Below are positions 1 to 9,169 of a stretch of DNA of 29,438 nt, in pieces (within the stretch, counting starts at the first letter, position 1; each line of letters begins with the position of its first letter). This stretch comes from DASYSA01 sp036003885. GTDB taxonomy: Bacteria; Acidobacteriota; Blastocatellia; UBA7656. The position numbers were made by a program, and so were the translations under genes. Below the pieces are notes generated by a model, which saw only the letters and a list, made by a program, of their open reading frames with translations, searched no databases and had not been told where the DNA came from. The DNA lies in NCBI GenBank assembly GCA_036003885.1, contig DASYSA010000012.1, forward strand, positions 1 through 29,438. The letters are read 5' to 3'.

Positions 1-1207
1 CAGCGAGGTTCTTCTCGAGTTGCTTGCCGGGCTTCTCGGCAGCGCTCTCCGCGGTCTGCGTCTGCTCGTCATCAACGTCCTTATCGAATCGAGCATCGAG
101 ACTGCTGTAGCGGCTGGTGTGCTTGCCGCCTTCACTTTCTTCATCATTGGAACTCGATGAAGTGTGGTCCGGAATCTGAGGCGTGCCCGGTTGCAGGTTG
201 GCTAGTTCACCGAACAATGTACGGGACACTGCCGGACCCAGCGCTTCGCCTGGCGCTTTTGCCTCGAGGAGTTGAGCATCGGCCGGAGCGAACCGGCTCA
301 GCCCAACCAGCTGTTCTCCCGCGAGCGTCTTGATCGGGGCGATCGAGAGGCTCGAAAGCTTGAACCATCGGCGCTCGAGGATCCCTTCCTTCGTGATTTG
401 CAGATCGAGGATGCCGCCCTCGATGTTCGCGAGAGGGTCTCGCCCCTTAGCGGCGTTGCCGTGTATCCAGTTCGCCGTGAAGTAGCGATTCTTGTTCAGC
501 TTCGACTGGTCCAGCCACATCGTCACGTCGTGCGTCGCGAAGCCAATTCCCGCAGCCTCGGCGTCCGCTGTTACCGCAGAGATCAAAGAATCGGTGGCCG
601 CCTCCTTTGCATTCTTAAGAGCGCGGATCATCAAGCCTTCTGCCGTTGTCACGATGAGCTTGCCCTCGGTGTACGCAAAACAGAACTCTTGATTCAGCCG
701 TCCTCCATCGGTTGTGATGTCCCGAACGTAGTAAGAGAGGCCGTCCGCCGAGCGCTCCTGAAACTTCGGAGCGTTCTTGAACAACGCGGTAGCGATGGCG
801 CGTTCGCGGGGTATTTCGGTGACGAAGACCAGTTCGAGCTTGCCGATATCGTACATCGCGACAGACGATGCGCCACCTGCGAGTTCCGCCAATCTGCTCT
901 CATCGACGCCGAAGCCGAGCGCGGTCTCGAAGTCCTTCCTCCGGGCTTGTAGCTTCAGGTAGATGCGCGAGCGTGAGAAGGCGGTGAAGCTGGCACTCTT
1001 GTAGAAGCGGCTGCGCACAGGTGAAGCGAGCCAGGTCTTCATCAGTCCGGAGAGATCCCGGGCCTGGATGTAGAGCATCGCTCCGCCTGGCATCACTGCC
1101 GCCAGCCTGAGTTGCTCGGAAACGGATCGCGGCTGCTGTCCGTCGGATCTGTGCGACAGGCTGGCTACAGCCACGATGATTAATAGAACCAGTCTGCTAC
1201 GTTTCAT
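1..1207 (-). CDS. DUF3352-like exported protein, C-terminus cut by window edge
   Basis: An open frame of 402 codons runs from an ATG at 1207 to the left edge without a stop. The start has a strong SD (GGAGG, 7 bases upstream) lying inside the last codons of the TPR gene, whose TAA directly abuts this ATG, so the two are very probably translated in a coupled way. The N-terminus is a signal peptide or anchor (MKRSRLVLLIIVAVASLS). The mature part starts with PGGAMLYIQARDLSGL, resembling the opening of DUF3352-type proteins, and continues with alternating strand-like blocks such as LELVFVTEIP and FCFAYTEGKLIVTTAEG. The visible end is a low-complexity acidic/Ser stretch (SSSSNDEESEGG). It is probably periplasmic. 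No enzymatic motif is seen and the function is unknown. A similar protein is encoded at 23201-24964. The family assignment is tentative; the gene itself is clear. Confidence 0.8.
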   Translation of the reverse strand, partial: MKRSRLVLLIIVAVASLSHRSDGQQPRSVSEQLRLAAVMPGGAMLYIQARDLSGLMKTWLASPVRSRFYKSASFTAFSRSRIYLKLQARRKDFETALGFGVDESRLAELAGGASSVAMYDIGKLELVFVTEIPRERAIATALFKNAPKFQERSADGLSYYVRDITTDGGRLNQEFCFAYTEGKLIVTTAEGLMIRALKNAKEAATDSLISAVTADAEAAGIGFATHDVTMWLDQSKLNKNRYFTANWIHGNAAKGRDPLANIEGGILDLQITKEGILERRWFKLSSLSIAPIKTLAGEQLVGLSRFAPADAQLLEAKAPGEALGPAVSRTLFGELANLQPGTPQIPDHTSSSSNDEESEGGKHTSRYSSLDARFDKDVDDEQTQTAESAAEKPGKQLEKNLA

Positions 1208-4200
1208 TTAGGTTCCTCCAAGCAACCGAGTCGCATAGATCGCTCCAGTTGTGTTCGCTCGACTCACGCGCCACAGCGACAGCATGCGAAGCCGCCGGGC
1301 GTTGTCGGCTGCGACCAACTCGGCGAGGCGCTTCTCAATCGAAGCCCTCTCCTCTGGCTTTGCCGCTTCGCCCGCGCGGATCATCTGTATGGCCACCGCC
1401 CGGTCATACTGGCCGAGACGCGCCGCCGATTCCGCAAGTGTCGCCAGCAAGCTCTGCCGCTGGGCTGAACTGGCAGCTTCATTCATCTCAGCCAGCGTCT
1501 TCAGCCCCGTCCCTTTCGGACGTGCCAACTCAAGCGAAGGCTCAAAAACGGCTACTGGAGTCTGTTCCGTGTGCTCGGCCCCTCCCGCCAGCGCGGCGCG
1601 AACCGCCGGGCTGAGAAGCGTTCGCTGGCCTCCGCCGTCGCCTTCGGCCAATCGCAGTGCAGCAAGATCGCGACCTGCTCGGCCGTAGACTTCGATCAGT
1701 CGAACGCGTTGCCCCGGGGCTCGGAAGGCGATTGCCTCGGTAACCGAACCGTCGGCATCGAGGTAAAGCGCCCGCTCGTAGTGGACCGCGGCTTCCGAGT
1801 CGCGACCCTGGGCAGCCGAGAGTTGCCCGAGCTTCGTCTGCGCCACCGCTCCGAGCGGACCTCGGGTAATTCCGGACAGCAGCGTCCGCGCTTCGTCTGT
1901 TCTCCCTAATCCCTCGTTGACCGCGGCGAGAACAAGCGCTGGACCTTCGCCTGATTGAGCGGCCAGCTGGTCGAGCAACGACTGGCGTCCCAGTGAACGG
2001 TCCGCGCGCACCAGATCGCCGATTACTTCGGCGGCCTGCGCGCGTACGCTGTTTGGGGTGGTTCGCTCGCCGATCAACGCGACGATTCGGCTCACGGCCT
2101 CGGGCGCCTGACCGGCGGCAGCCAGCGCGCGAGCAAGCTCGAGTCTGTTCGTTGAATCGCCGGGGTTGGCGATCGCTAGCTGCTCTCTGAATTCAACCGC
2201 CGCCGAGTGGCGGCCCACTCTCGACGCAGTTTCGGCCGCGATCTGCAAGGCCTTGGGATTGTCGACCGACCTCTCTGTGAGTAGCTTGAGCAGCCGTGCG
2301 GCTTCCTCGCCTCGCCCGCGCCGCGCCTCAATTTCAGCAAGCCCTGCCATCACAGCATCGTCGGGATGGCTCGAGCCTATGGCCTGGCGATAGGCGTCAT
2401 AGAGCAGGGCGTCGGCTTCCGCGTCTCGGTGTTCCGCAATCAGCAGGGCATAAGATTTGAGGCAACGTTCATGCAGGCTTCCCGAGGTTGTGCCGAGTTC
2501 AGTTGGGCCGGTATCGAGGCCGCAGTAGTGCCGGAGCTCCGCAATGCCCTTGGTCGCATCCCGGTCGCCACGCAACTCTATCAACGCCGATGCCAGCGGG
2601 AGCCACTCATAACGTTCTTGAAGCGCGTTTTCCTCTGACGCGAGCTTGAGGGCGGCCTGTTCCTGTTTGATCTCCACGATCAGGAGACGCGCCTCATCGA
2701 AAGACCGGGTGCGAATGAGATAGTCCAGAATTCTATGCCGCCAGTCGGCCAGCTCACGCCCTGGGTAGAAGACCTCAGTTCCGCTCCAATAGCCCTTCTC
2801 ATACTCTTCAGTGCCGGCGACGGCGGCAGCCTTGTTTGACAACCGCTGATGCACGAGTCGATAGATGCCCGCCAACTGAGTTTCAGGCAGCAAGGTATCC
2901 TCGATAAGAAGCCGGCCGATCACCAGGTCTTCAGGCGTTCGAGAGATCACCCTTTGGAAGAAGGCCGCCTCTTCAGCCGCAAGCCCGGAATCGGATCGCG
3001 CGCGATTGGCGATCTCCCTCACCAGCGGTTTGATGGCGTCGATGTGGTCGTTGTGCGCCGCTTCCTTCGAGACCTGCCCTACGTAAGCAACCAGATAACT
3101 CTCGAGGTTGGGAAGCGATTCACGCAAAAAGCCGTTGCCGGCCATCACTTTCACATAGGTCGTCGCGTTCGATACCGGAGAACGGTCGTTGATCAACGCG
3201 GCCCAGGCTTGGACCGCTGCCTTGCGGTCGCCCCTGGCAAGCGCAGTCGATCCCTGCATCACGATGGTGTCAGGCTCACCCGGGGCAAGCTCGGCTGCAA
3301 GCGCAACGTGTTCGCCCGCGCGCTGCGGGTTCTTGCGCTCGAGGTAGAAGGCGGCGAGTTCCAACTGGGCGCGCGCAGTCGCCGGATGACCTTCGATTTC
3401 AGCGACAACCAGCTTGCGGCTGTCGTTCTCGCGGCCCACGATCCCGAGCCAGTAGGCGTAGTTTCTGGCGGCGACGAACCAGTCGTCTCCTGCCAGTGTG
3501 CGGTTGCGATCGACTCGCCGCCCGATCATCTGCCCGATTGGCCGCAGGTCGAGCGCAGTCTTGAAGAACTCGTCCGTCTCGGCCGAGGTGTCCTTTAAGA
3601 AGAGGCCGACTTCGCCGCTGCGCGACGCCACCCATGCCGGCTGCTGTCGGGCCCTGGTGATGGCGTTGAGTGCCATCTCCTTCTCGTTCTTCTCGACCAG
3701 GAAGTTTATGAGCTGAAGCTGATATGGACTATACGCCAGGGTGAGCCGCTGAATCTCGGGCCGCTTGCCCGAGTCGTAGAGCAGCGAGAGGTAACGTTCC
3801 ACCCAATCAGTATTGCCCGCGCTGAGGTCGCCGCTCGCGCCTGCGTAGGCTCCGCGGAGTGACTCCAACTCGCGTGCCTGATCCCCCGCCAACCGATACT
3901 GAACGGCGATCTGGGTTTGATAGTCGAAGCGGCCCTTGTATGGGTCGCGCTTCATCTCCTCGCCCAGCACCTCGGCTGCCCGGGCGTAGGCGGCGTGACG
4001 GTTGTAAAAGGTCACCAGCGCGCGCAGCTCGTTGTAGTAGTTCTGATCCTCAGGTTTGGTGCGAGCCTTGAACGCCGCGTCTTTGAGCTGACGCTGGATC
4101 TGCTCCTCGACTTCCACCAGACCGGCCGAACGAGCGATTCCAAGGTAGCGGCGCATCTGCTCGGCCTCTGGATAGGCCGTCAGCTTTTGCGCTGTCGCGC

Positions 4201-7200
4201 GCAGCGCATCTGTAAGAGCCGCGGTCTCACTGACCGTCGAGTAGTCGATCACCCCTTTGCCGAAGTCGGAACGCATCGCCTGATCGAGAGTCGTGACGAT
4301 CGCCCGAGCCTTGTAGCCGTCAGTGTCCTGAGAGTTCTGCGCGATAGCCTGATACTGCGCGCGCATCCGTTCCATTTTCTGAAAGGCAGACGGCGCAGGC
4401 TCAACCCGCATTAGCGACCTGACGTAGCCGGTCACGTGATCTCCGCTGACGTAGTCTTCCTTCAGGCTCTTTGGCAGCTTCGCGAAGCTCTCGTCGTAGA
4501 TGCGCGCGGCTTCCGAGTGCAATCCCCACGACGCAAGCTGAGATGCGATGGTCAGCTGCGCCGCGATTTTGGAATTCTGTTTTGCCGCGAGGGCCTGGCG
4601 CATCGTCTCAATTGCCGGCTCGCGAAGGCCCTGCCGCACTTGAATTCGCGCGACCTCGATCAGCCACTGCGGATCGCGCCCACTGAGCGTCCATCCTTCG
4701 CGCAACGTGGCGATTGCATCGTCATAGCGCCGCTCGCGCGTGAGAGTTGAGGCGAGCGCCAGGCGGAGATCGGGTCGCTGCGGCTCGTTGACGACGGCTA
4801 GCCGATACTGGTCCGAAGCGCCGCTGAGGTTGCCCTGGCGGTCGTAGATGCGGCCGAGCACGACCTGCCAGCGATAATTCTTGAACGATTCCTTAGAGAG
4901 CTTTTCGTAGTAGCCGGTGAGCCGGCCATTGAGGTTGTGCTTTTCAGCGAATTCCATGGCGGTCGCAAGCCGGTCGTCGTCTTCCGGGTATGCATTGATG
5001 ATCTCGATCTGCTGATCGAGCGCGTCTTCGAACTTGCCGAGGCCCGTCAAGGTTCGGATCATACCTTCGCGAAGGGACGCTACCCGCGATCGAGCTTCGT
5101 CGCCGCCCAATCCGGCCGCGCGCACATCTTTGAACGCTTCCTGGTAGAGCGCCGCCAGTTCGGGAAGCTTGTTCGCAGCGCCAAGCGTCTTCGCAAGCTC
5201 ACCGAACACTTCGACGTCACCACGATTCTCAGCATAGAACGCGCGGAGAGTCACTTCAGCATCACTCAGTTTGGCGGCGTCGACTTGCCGCCTCGCCAAC
5301 TGAAGAGTCAGGGTTCGCCGGTAAGTTCCACGCGCGCGCCCGAGAGTTCGCTTGATCAGGTCGATCGATCGATCTCGCATGCCCGCTCGCCAGTAGAACT
5401 GGGTCGATTCTTCGATCGCTCCCACGTTTGTCGGGTAGTCGGCCACCAGCTTGTCTATCACCGCGATTGCCGCGTCAGACTTTCTCTGTCGCTCCAGGAA
5501 TGAGGCCAGTTGCAATCTATACATCATGGACTCGCGTTCGTCGCGAGCCACCGCGGCCAGCCTTTCACTGACCATCTGCTGGTCCTCCGGCCGAAGAATG
5601 TATTGGAAGAGATCGCGCACCGATTCCAGGAATGCGACGTCGGTTGAGCGTGAAACCTCAGTGCGCAGCATCGCCAACGCATCAGCGGCACGTTCACGTT
5701 CATTTTCATATGTTGCGTAGCCGACCACTAATTGCCAATCGTTCGGATGTTGGGAGTGCGCACTCTGATACGCGGCGGCAATCTTTTCCTGCAGGCCTTT
5801 GCGTTTTGAGAGTTGCGCGAGCCGCTTGGACACAGTGTCCCGTCCCTGACCCGGCTCCGGCAAGACCTTCACGTACTCCGCGATCGCCGAGTCGATGTCG
5901 CCCTTGCCTTCATATACGGCTCCCAGTCTGTAGGCATAGATGGCCGGATCTCCCGTCACGTCGCGTAGTTGCTTAAACGCGCGAATCGACTGGTCGTATT
6001 GATAGTAGTCCCAGAAGACCGTAGCGACCTCGAGATAGGTCTCGCGATCTCCGGGCTCGAGAGCGAGCAGCTTGTTCCACTGCTCAGCCGCGCGGTTGAA
6101 GTCGCCCATCTGCGCATAGATCTCGCCGGCCTTGATCCGGTACGGGTGGTCGGACGGGTGGATGTCAGCCATGTGCGTGCAGGCGGCGGCAGCCTCTTCG
6201 TAGAGCTTGTCGGAGGTCTGGCCGAGCGAACGCGCGATGTCGGAGAGCCGGGCAACGTACTGTGGCTCCCCGGGGTAGAGGGCGACAAGCCGGCGATAGG
6301 CGTCGAGGGCTTCGTCGTGATGGGAAAGCCAGGCCGCCGCGTCCGCCGCGAACACCTGATACGTCAAAGGAGCTTCAGGAGCCGACCCTGAGGCTGGAGA
6401 GTTCTTCAGCCGGGCTTGCCGGAAGCGGTCCCGCAACTGGTTTTGTTTCGACAGCCATGCCAGGTACGGCTCTCGAATCGAGCGGTCGGCGAAGTAGTAC
6501 TCCGCAGAAAGCTTCTCCCATCGCGGGCGATCATTCTTCTCCAGATAGGTCACCATCCCACGCACGAAGAAGAGATTGCGAGGGAAATGAGTGTGGGCGT
6601 AGCTGTACAAATCGAACGCGAGCCGCTCATCCCAGTTCAGCTCGTCGCCCTCGGGAGCGGCCCCATAACCCGCGAAGCGGAGCAGGTATTCGGTTATCTC
6701 CTCTTCATCGAAGATGTCGATTAACTGCCGCGAGTATCGGCTGAGCTCGCCTCCGCGCTTCTGTCTGACGTACCAGCGCGCCAGCCGATGATGCCATGTA
6801 TTCGAATCGAATTCGCGAATCGCCGAGTTATAAGCCTTCAACTGCTCGTTGACCAACTGGGCCTGCCCGAGCCACCGCAGAAAGCGCTCGTAGAGTCCCT
6901 CTTCCTTTGGGTGCTTCTTGACCTCGCCCCAGAAGAACGCAACTGTCTCAGTCTTCTTGTCATCCGCCGAAAGCGATGAGATGTAGCGCTCGAGTACCGC
7001 GCTGTAGTTCGGTTCCGATTTAGACGCGGACTCCGAGGGCTCGGAGGATTCGGAATCCTGAGAGTCTTCGGAATCGCTCTCCGTGTCGGATTCTTTCTGG
7101 CCATCGTCGCCCGGTTGACTCGGGTCCCAGGTGTCGCTGTAGGCCTCGAGTTTATAGTAGATCCGGTCGATTAAGTGTTCGACACCGGGGCCGTAGCTCC

Positions 7201-9073
7201 AATGCTTGGCCGAGATGGGAACCAGAGGCTGGCCCTTGGGCTGCGCTGCGGCGAGGCGGTCGAGGAGCCTCGCCAGTTCAGCACGCTCGCCAACGCGATT
7301 CTTGAGCGCAACCATCGAGTCGGCGATCCGCAGAGTGACATCGACGAAGGAGCTCGAGTCAGGGAAGCGTTGTTGAAATTCGCGGCCGGCTTCAATCGCA
7401 AGCTTATGCTCACCAAGCCCGGAAAAAATGTTCACAACGCCAAGGTACATCTCGCCCAGATGTTCCGACTGAGGGAATTCCTCCTTGAATGCCGTGAAGA
7501 TGCGATAGGCGAATGCGCGATTGAAGTAGCCGGCGGCCGCGGTCTCCTCGGCGGCGAACTCCTGCGAGGGGTTCGTTCCCGAAAGGATCAGCGACAAAAC
7601 GCCGTTCATGAAGCCGGGATGCTGATCGACTTCAGCAATATCCCGGTAGAAAGAGAGATCGCCACCGGCAACGCGAGTCGGCGTTCCCGAAGCGTCCAGC
7701 ATCACCTTGAAGATGCGATAGAGCGCATTCTCGCGCTCCTTGCTTTTCGGCTCCAGCCCGCCCGCCAGGTATAGCGTGTAGAGGTACCTCGAAGCCTGAT
7801 CATAATGGCCGATCGAGGAGTACATGCCCGCGATGGTTTCGAGCGTTGGACGAAGCCTGTTACGTTGCGCCGCTGCGAGTCCCTTCGAGCCGGGAGAAAC
7901 GAGACTCTCGGCAGGGTGATCCGCCAGAGACGGACCAAACCCCGCCGCATTGGCTGCGTTCGAATCGAGATCCTGGGAGGCTACGATATCTGAGGCGTCC
8001 GGGATCTTGCCGACCAGCACACCCCGAGCTTCAAACTCTGCCAGGAGTCGAGCGGCCTGCGCATAGCTACCTTCGTAGGCGTAGATGCTGAAAAGGCGGC
8101 TGACCGTCTGAAGGTCTTTCGCGCCGCTGCGAACCTGTTCCTGAAGTCCGCGGCGCACGATTCGGTAGCGTCCGAAATGGCGCAGCAACTCGTAATAGTC
8201 GGCCGCGACCGCATGCGGCCAGTTGGGATCGAAGGCGGCGGAATAGACCTCTTCGGCTGCGCGGCGGTCACCGGCCGCCACGAGGATCATAGCGCGCGTT
8301 TTCAGGAAGTAGGCCAGGTCGGCGGGAAACCTGGGTTGAACCGATTCCAGAACGGAGAGCGCATCTTTGGATCTCTTTGCAAGTCGCAGCTCTTCGACGT
8401 AGTCCTTGACCGGCTGAATGTTCGACGGGTCGGCTGCCGTCAACTCCGCAAAGAAGTCAGCCGGTTTGAAGTCTTTCAACGAGCGAGAGCGAACGAGATT
8501 TGCGGCTCGTTTATAAATTGTTGCTCGCTCGCCGACGGGCAGAGCAGACGCCAGCTCGCGAAGGGTCGTGACCTCGTCGGCGTAGCGCGCGCGGCCGTCA
8601 TAGAAATTCGCGAGCCTTCGAAGTGCGTCCGGCGACCGGCCTTTCAGATCGGCATACGCGGCCATTTCGCTGGCGGCCTGGTCGAACTGTCCGAGCCGCT
8701 CCGCAAGCCGCGAGGCGTTCACGCGAAGCCGGGCATCCTTCGGATACTTTGTCTCGAGCCCGGTGACGCGTTCAAGTGCGTCGGCGTAAGGCCGGGCCAC
8801 CGAAGCACTCGAGCCAAAGAACTCTTCGTTAACGTAGAGGGCGCCATCGACGGCGGCTTGAGGAGCGCGGTTCGGGTCGGCTTTGCGGAGCGGGGCGCCC
8901 GCAACGTTTGCGGTGCGATCGCGAGCCGTTTGAGTTCCCTTGCCTTTGCCGGAAGACCTCTGAGCCGCGGCCTTTGATTTTGGCGCCCTCGCCTTCTGAG
9001 CGGCAACGAATGTCGCGGTCGCAAGCGAGGCCACCGAGAGAGTGATGATGAGTGCTACATAGATTCGTCGCAT
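1208..9073 (-). CDS. giant exported TPR-repeat protein (2621 aa)
   Basis: A single uninterrupted frame of 2621 codons begins with a signal peptide (MRRIYVALIITLSVASLA, cleavage perhaps near residue 26) followed by a basic Lys/Arg/Ala-rich stretch to about residue 70. The rest is almost entirely helical repeats of TPR type, with many W/Y/A/P periodic segments such as DRETYLEVATVFWDYYQYD. Around residues 657-687 the repeats are interrupted by a Ser/Asp/Glu-rich linker without aromatic residues. TPR superhelices bind other proteins, so an envelope scaffold role is inferred; no catalytic motif is seen. The start lacks a recognisable SD, but the signal peptide supports it. Its leader carries the 9084-9163 hairpin. 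It lies downstream of the VIT/VWA gene and directly upstream of the DUF3352-like gene, consistent with one operon. Confidence 0.93.
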   Translation of the reverse strand: MRRIYVALIITLSVASLATATFVAAQKARAPKSKAAAQRSSGKGKGTQTARDRTANVAGAPLRKADPNRAPQAAVDGALYVNEEFFGSSASVARPYADALERVTGLETKYPKDARLRVNASRLAERLGQFDQAASEMAAYADLKGRSPDALRRLANFYDGRARYADEVTTLRELASALPVGERATIYKRAANLVRSRSLKDFKPADFFAELTAADPSNIQPVKDYVEELRLAKRSKDALSVLESVQPRFPADLAYFLKTRAMILVAAGDRRAAEEVYSAAFDPNWPHAVAADYYELLRHFGRYRIVRRGLQEQVRSGAKDLQTVSRLFSIYAYEGSYAQAARLLAEFEARGVLVGKIPDASDIVASQDLDSNAANAAGFGPSLADHPAESLVSPGSKGLAAAQRNRLRPTLETIAGMYSSIGHYDQASRYLYTLYLAGGLEPKSKERENALYRIFKVMLDASGTPTRVAGGDLSFYRDIAEVDQHPGFMNGVLSLILSGTNPSQEFAAEETAAAGYFNRAFAYRIFTAFKEEFPQSEHLGEMYLGVVNIFSGLGEHKLAIEAGREFQQRFPDSSSFVDVTLRIADSMVALKNRVGERAELARLLDRLAAAQPKGQPLVPISAKHWSYGPGVEHLIDRIYYKLEAYSDTWDPSQPGDDGQKESDTESDSEDSQDSESSEPSESASKSEPNYSAVLERYISSLSADDKKTETVAFFWGEVKKHPKEEGLYERFLRWLGQAQLVNEQLKAYNSAIREFDSNTWHHRLARWYVRQKRGGELSRYSRQLIDIFDEEEITEYLLRFAGYGAAPEGDELNWDERLAFDLYSYAHTHFPRNLFFVRGMVTYLEKNDRPRWEKLSAEYYFADRSIREPYLAWLSKQNQLRDRFRQARLKNSPASGSAPEAPLTYQVFAADAAAWLSHHDEALDAYRRLVALYPGEPQYVARLSDIARSLGQTSDKLYEEAAAACTHMADIHPSDHPYRIKAGEIYAQMGDFNRAAEQWNKLLALEPGDRETYLEVATVFWDYYQYDQSIRAFKQLRDVTGDPAIYAYRLGAVYEGKGDIDSAIAEYVKVLPEPGQGRDTVSKRLAQLSKRKGLQEKIAAAYQSAHSQHPNDWQLVVGYATYENERERAADALAMLRTEVSRSTDVAFLESVRDLFQYILRPEDQQMVSERLAAVARDERESMMYRLQLASFLERQRKSDAAIAVIDKLVADYPTNVGAIEESTQFYWRAGMRDRSIDLIKRTLGRARGTYRRTLTLQLARRQVDAAKLSDAEVTLRAFYAENRGDVEVFGELAKTLGAANKLPELAALYQEAFKDVRAAGLGGDEARSRVASLREGMIRTLTGLGKFEDALDQQIEIINAYPEDDDRLATAMEFAEKHNLNGRLTGYYEKLSKESFKNYRWQVVLGRIYDRQGNLSGASDQYRLAVVNEPQRPDLRLALASTLTRERRYDDAIATLREGWTLSGRDPQWLIEVARIQVRQGLREPAIETMRQALAAKQNSKIAAQLTIASQLASWGLHSEAARIYDESFAKLPKSLKEDYVSGDHVTGYVRSLMRVEPAPSAFQKMERMRAQYQAIAQNSQDTDGYKARAIVTTLDQAMRSDFGKGVIDYSTVSETAALTDALRATAQKLTAYPEAEQMRRYLGIARSAGLVEVEEQIQRQLKDAAFKARTKPEDQNYYNELRALVTFYNRHAAYARAAEVLGEEMKRDPYKGRFDYQTQIAVQYRLAGDQARELESLRGAYAGASGDLSAGNTDWVERYLSLLYDSGKRPEIQRLTLAYSPYQLQLINFLVEKNEKEMALNAITRARQQPAWVASRSGEVGLFLKDTSAETDEFFKTALDLRPIGQMIGRRVDRNRTLAGDDWFVAARNYAYWLGIVGRENDSRKLVVAEIEGHPATARAQLELAAFYLERKNPQRAGEHVALAAELAPGEPDTIVMQGSTALARGDRKAAVQAWAALINDRSPVSNATTYVKVMAGNGFLRESLPNLESYLVAYVGQVSKEAAHNDHIDAIKPLVREIANRARSDSGLAAEEAAFFQRVISRTPEDLVIGRLLIEDTLLPETQLAGIYRLVHQRLSNKAAAVAGTEEYEKGYWSGTEVFYPGRELADWRHRILDYLIRTRSFDEARLLIVEIKQEQAALKLASEENALQERYEWLPLASALIELRGDRDATKGIAELRHYCGLDTGPTELGTTSGSLHERCLKSYALLIAEHRDAEADALLYDAYRQAIGSSHPDDAVMAGLAEIEARRGRGEEAARLLKLLTERSVDNPKALQIAAETASRVGRHSAAVEFREQLAIANPGDSTNRLELARALAAAGQAPEAVSRIVALIGERTTPNSVRAQAAEVIGDLVRADRSLGRQSLLDQLAAQSGEGPALVLAAVNEGLGRTDEARTLLSGITRGPLGAVAQTKLGQLSAAQGRDSEAAVHYERALYLDADGSVTEAIAFRAPGQRVRLIEVYGRAGRDLAALRLAEGDGGGQRTLLSPAVRAALAGGAEHTEQTPVAVFEPSLELARPKGTGLKTLAEMNEAASSAQRQSLLATLAESAARLGQYDRAVAIQMIRAGEAAKPEERASIEKRLAELVAADNARRLRMLSLWRVSRANTTGAIYATRLLGGT

Positions 9074-9083
9074 ATAATGATTT

Positions 9084-9163
9084 CGTTTTGCGTTTTACGT
9101 TTCACGTTTTACGTTCTTTCGCATACGGTGCTTGGTCTCACGTCAAACGCAAAACGCAAAACG
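9084..9163. repeat. heptanucleotide repeat hairpin (CGTTTTA family)
   Basis: The left arm 9084-9106 and the right arm 9141-9163 are inverted copies that pair at 21 of 23 positions. Each arm is built of seven-base units (CGTTTTG, CGTTTTA, CGTTTCA on the left; CGCAAAA on the right). It fills most of the 96-bp gap between the VIT/VWA stop and the TPR start, so in RNA it would form a long A/U-G/C hairpin in the TPR leader. It could act as a processing or attenuation signal; that is inference. Confidence 0.8.
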
Positions 9164-9169
9164 CGTTTC

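Noticed and set aside
272..952. Long plus-strand open frame
   Set aside because: It lies exactly codon-on-codon opposite the minus-strand DUF3352-like gene, has no SD, and has an Arg-rich, protein-unlike composition.
2849..3598. 249-codon plus-strand open frame inside the TPR gene
   Set aside because: Antisense shadow of the long high-G+C TPR coding sequence; the same holds for other frames in 1249-8977.
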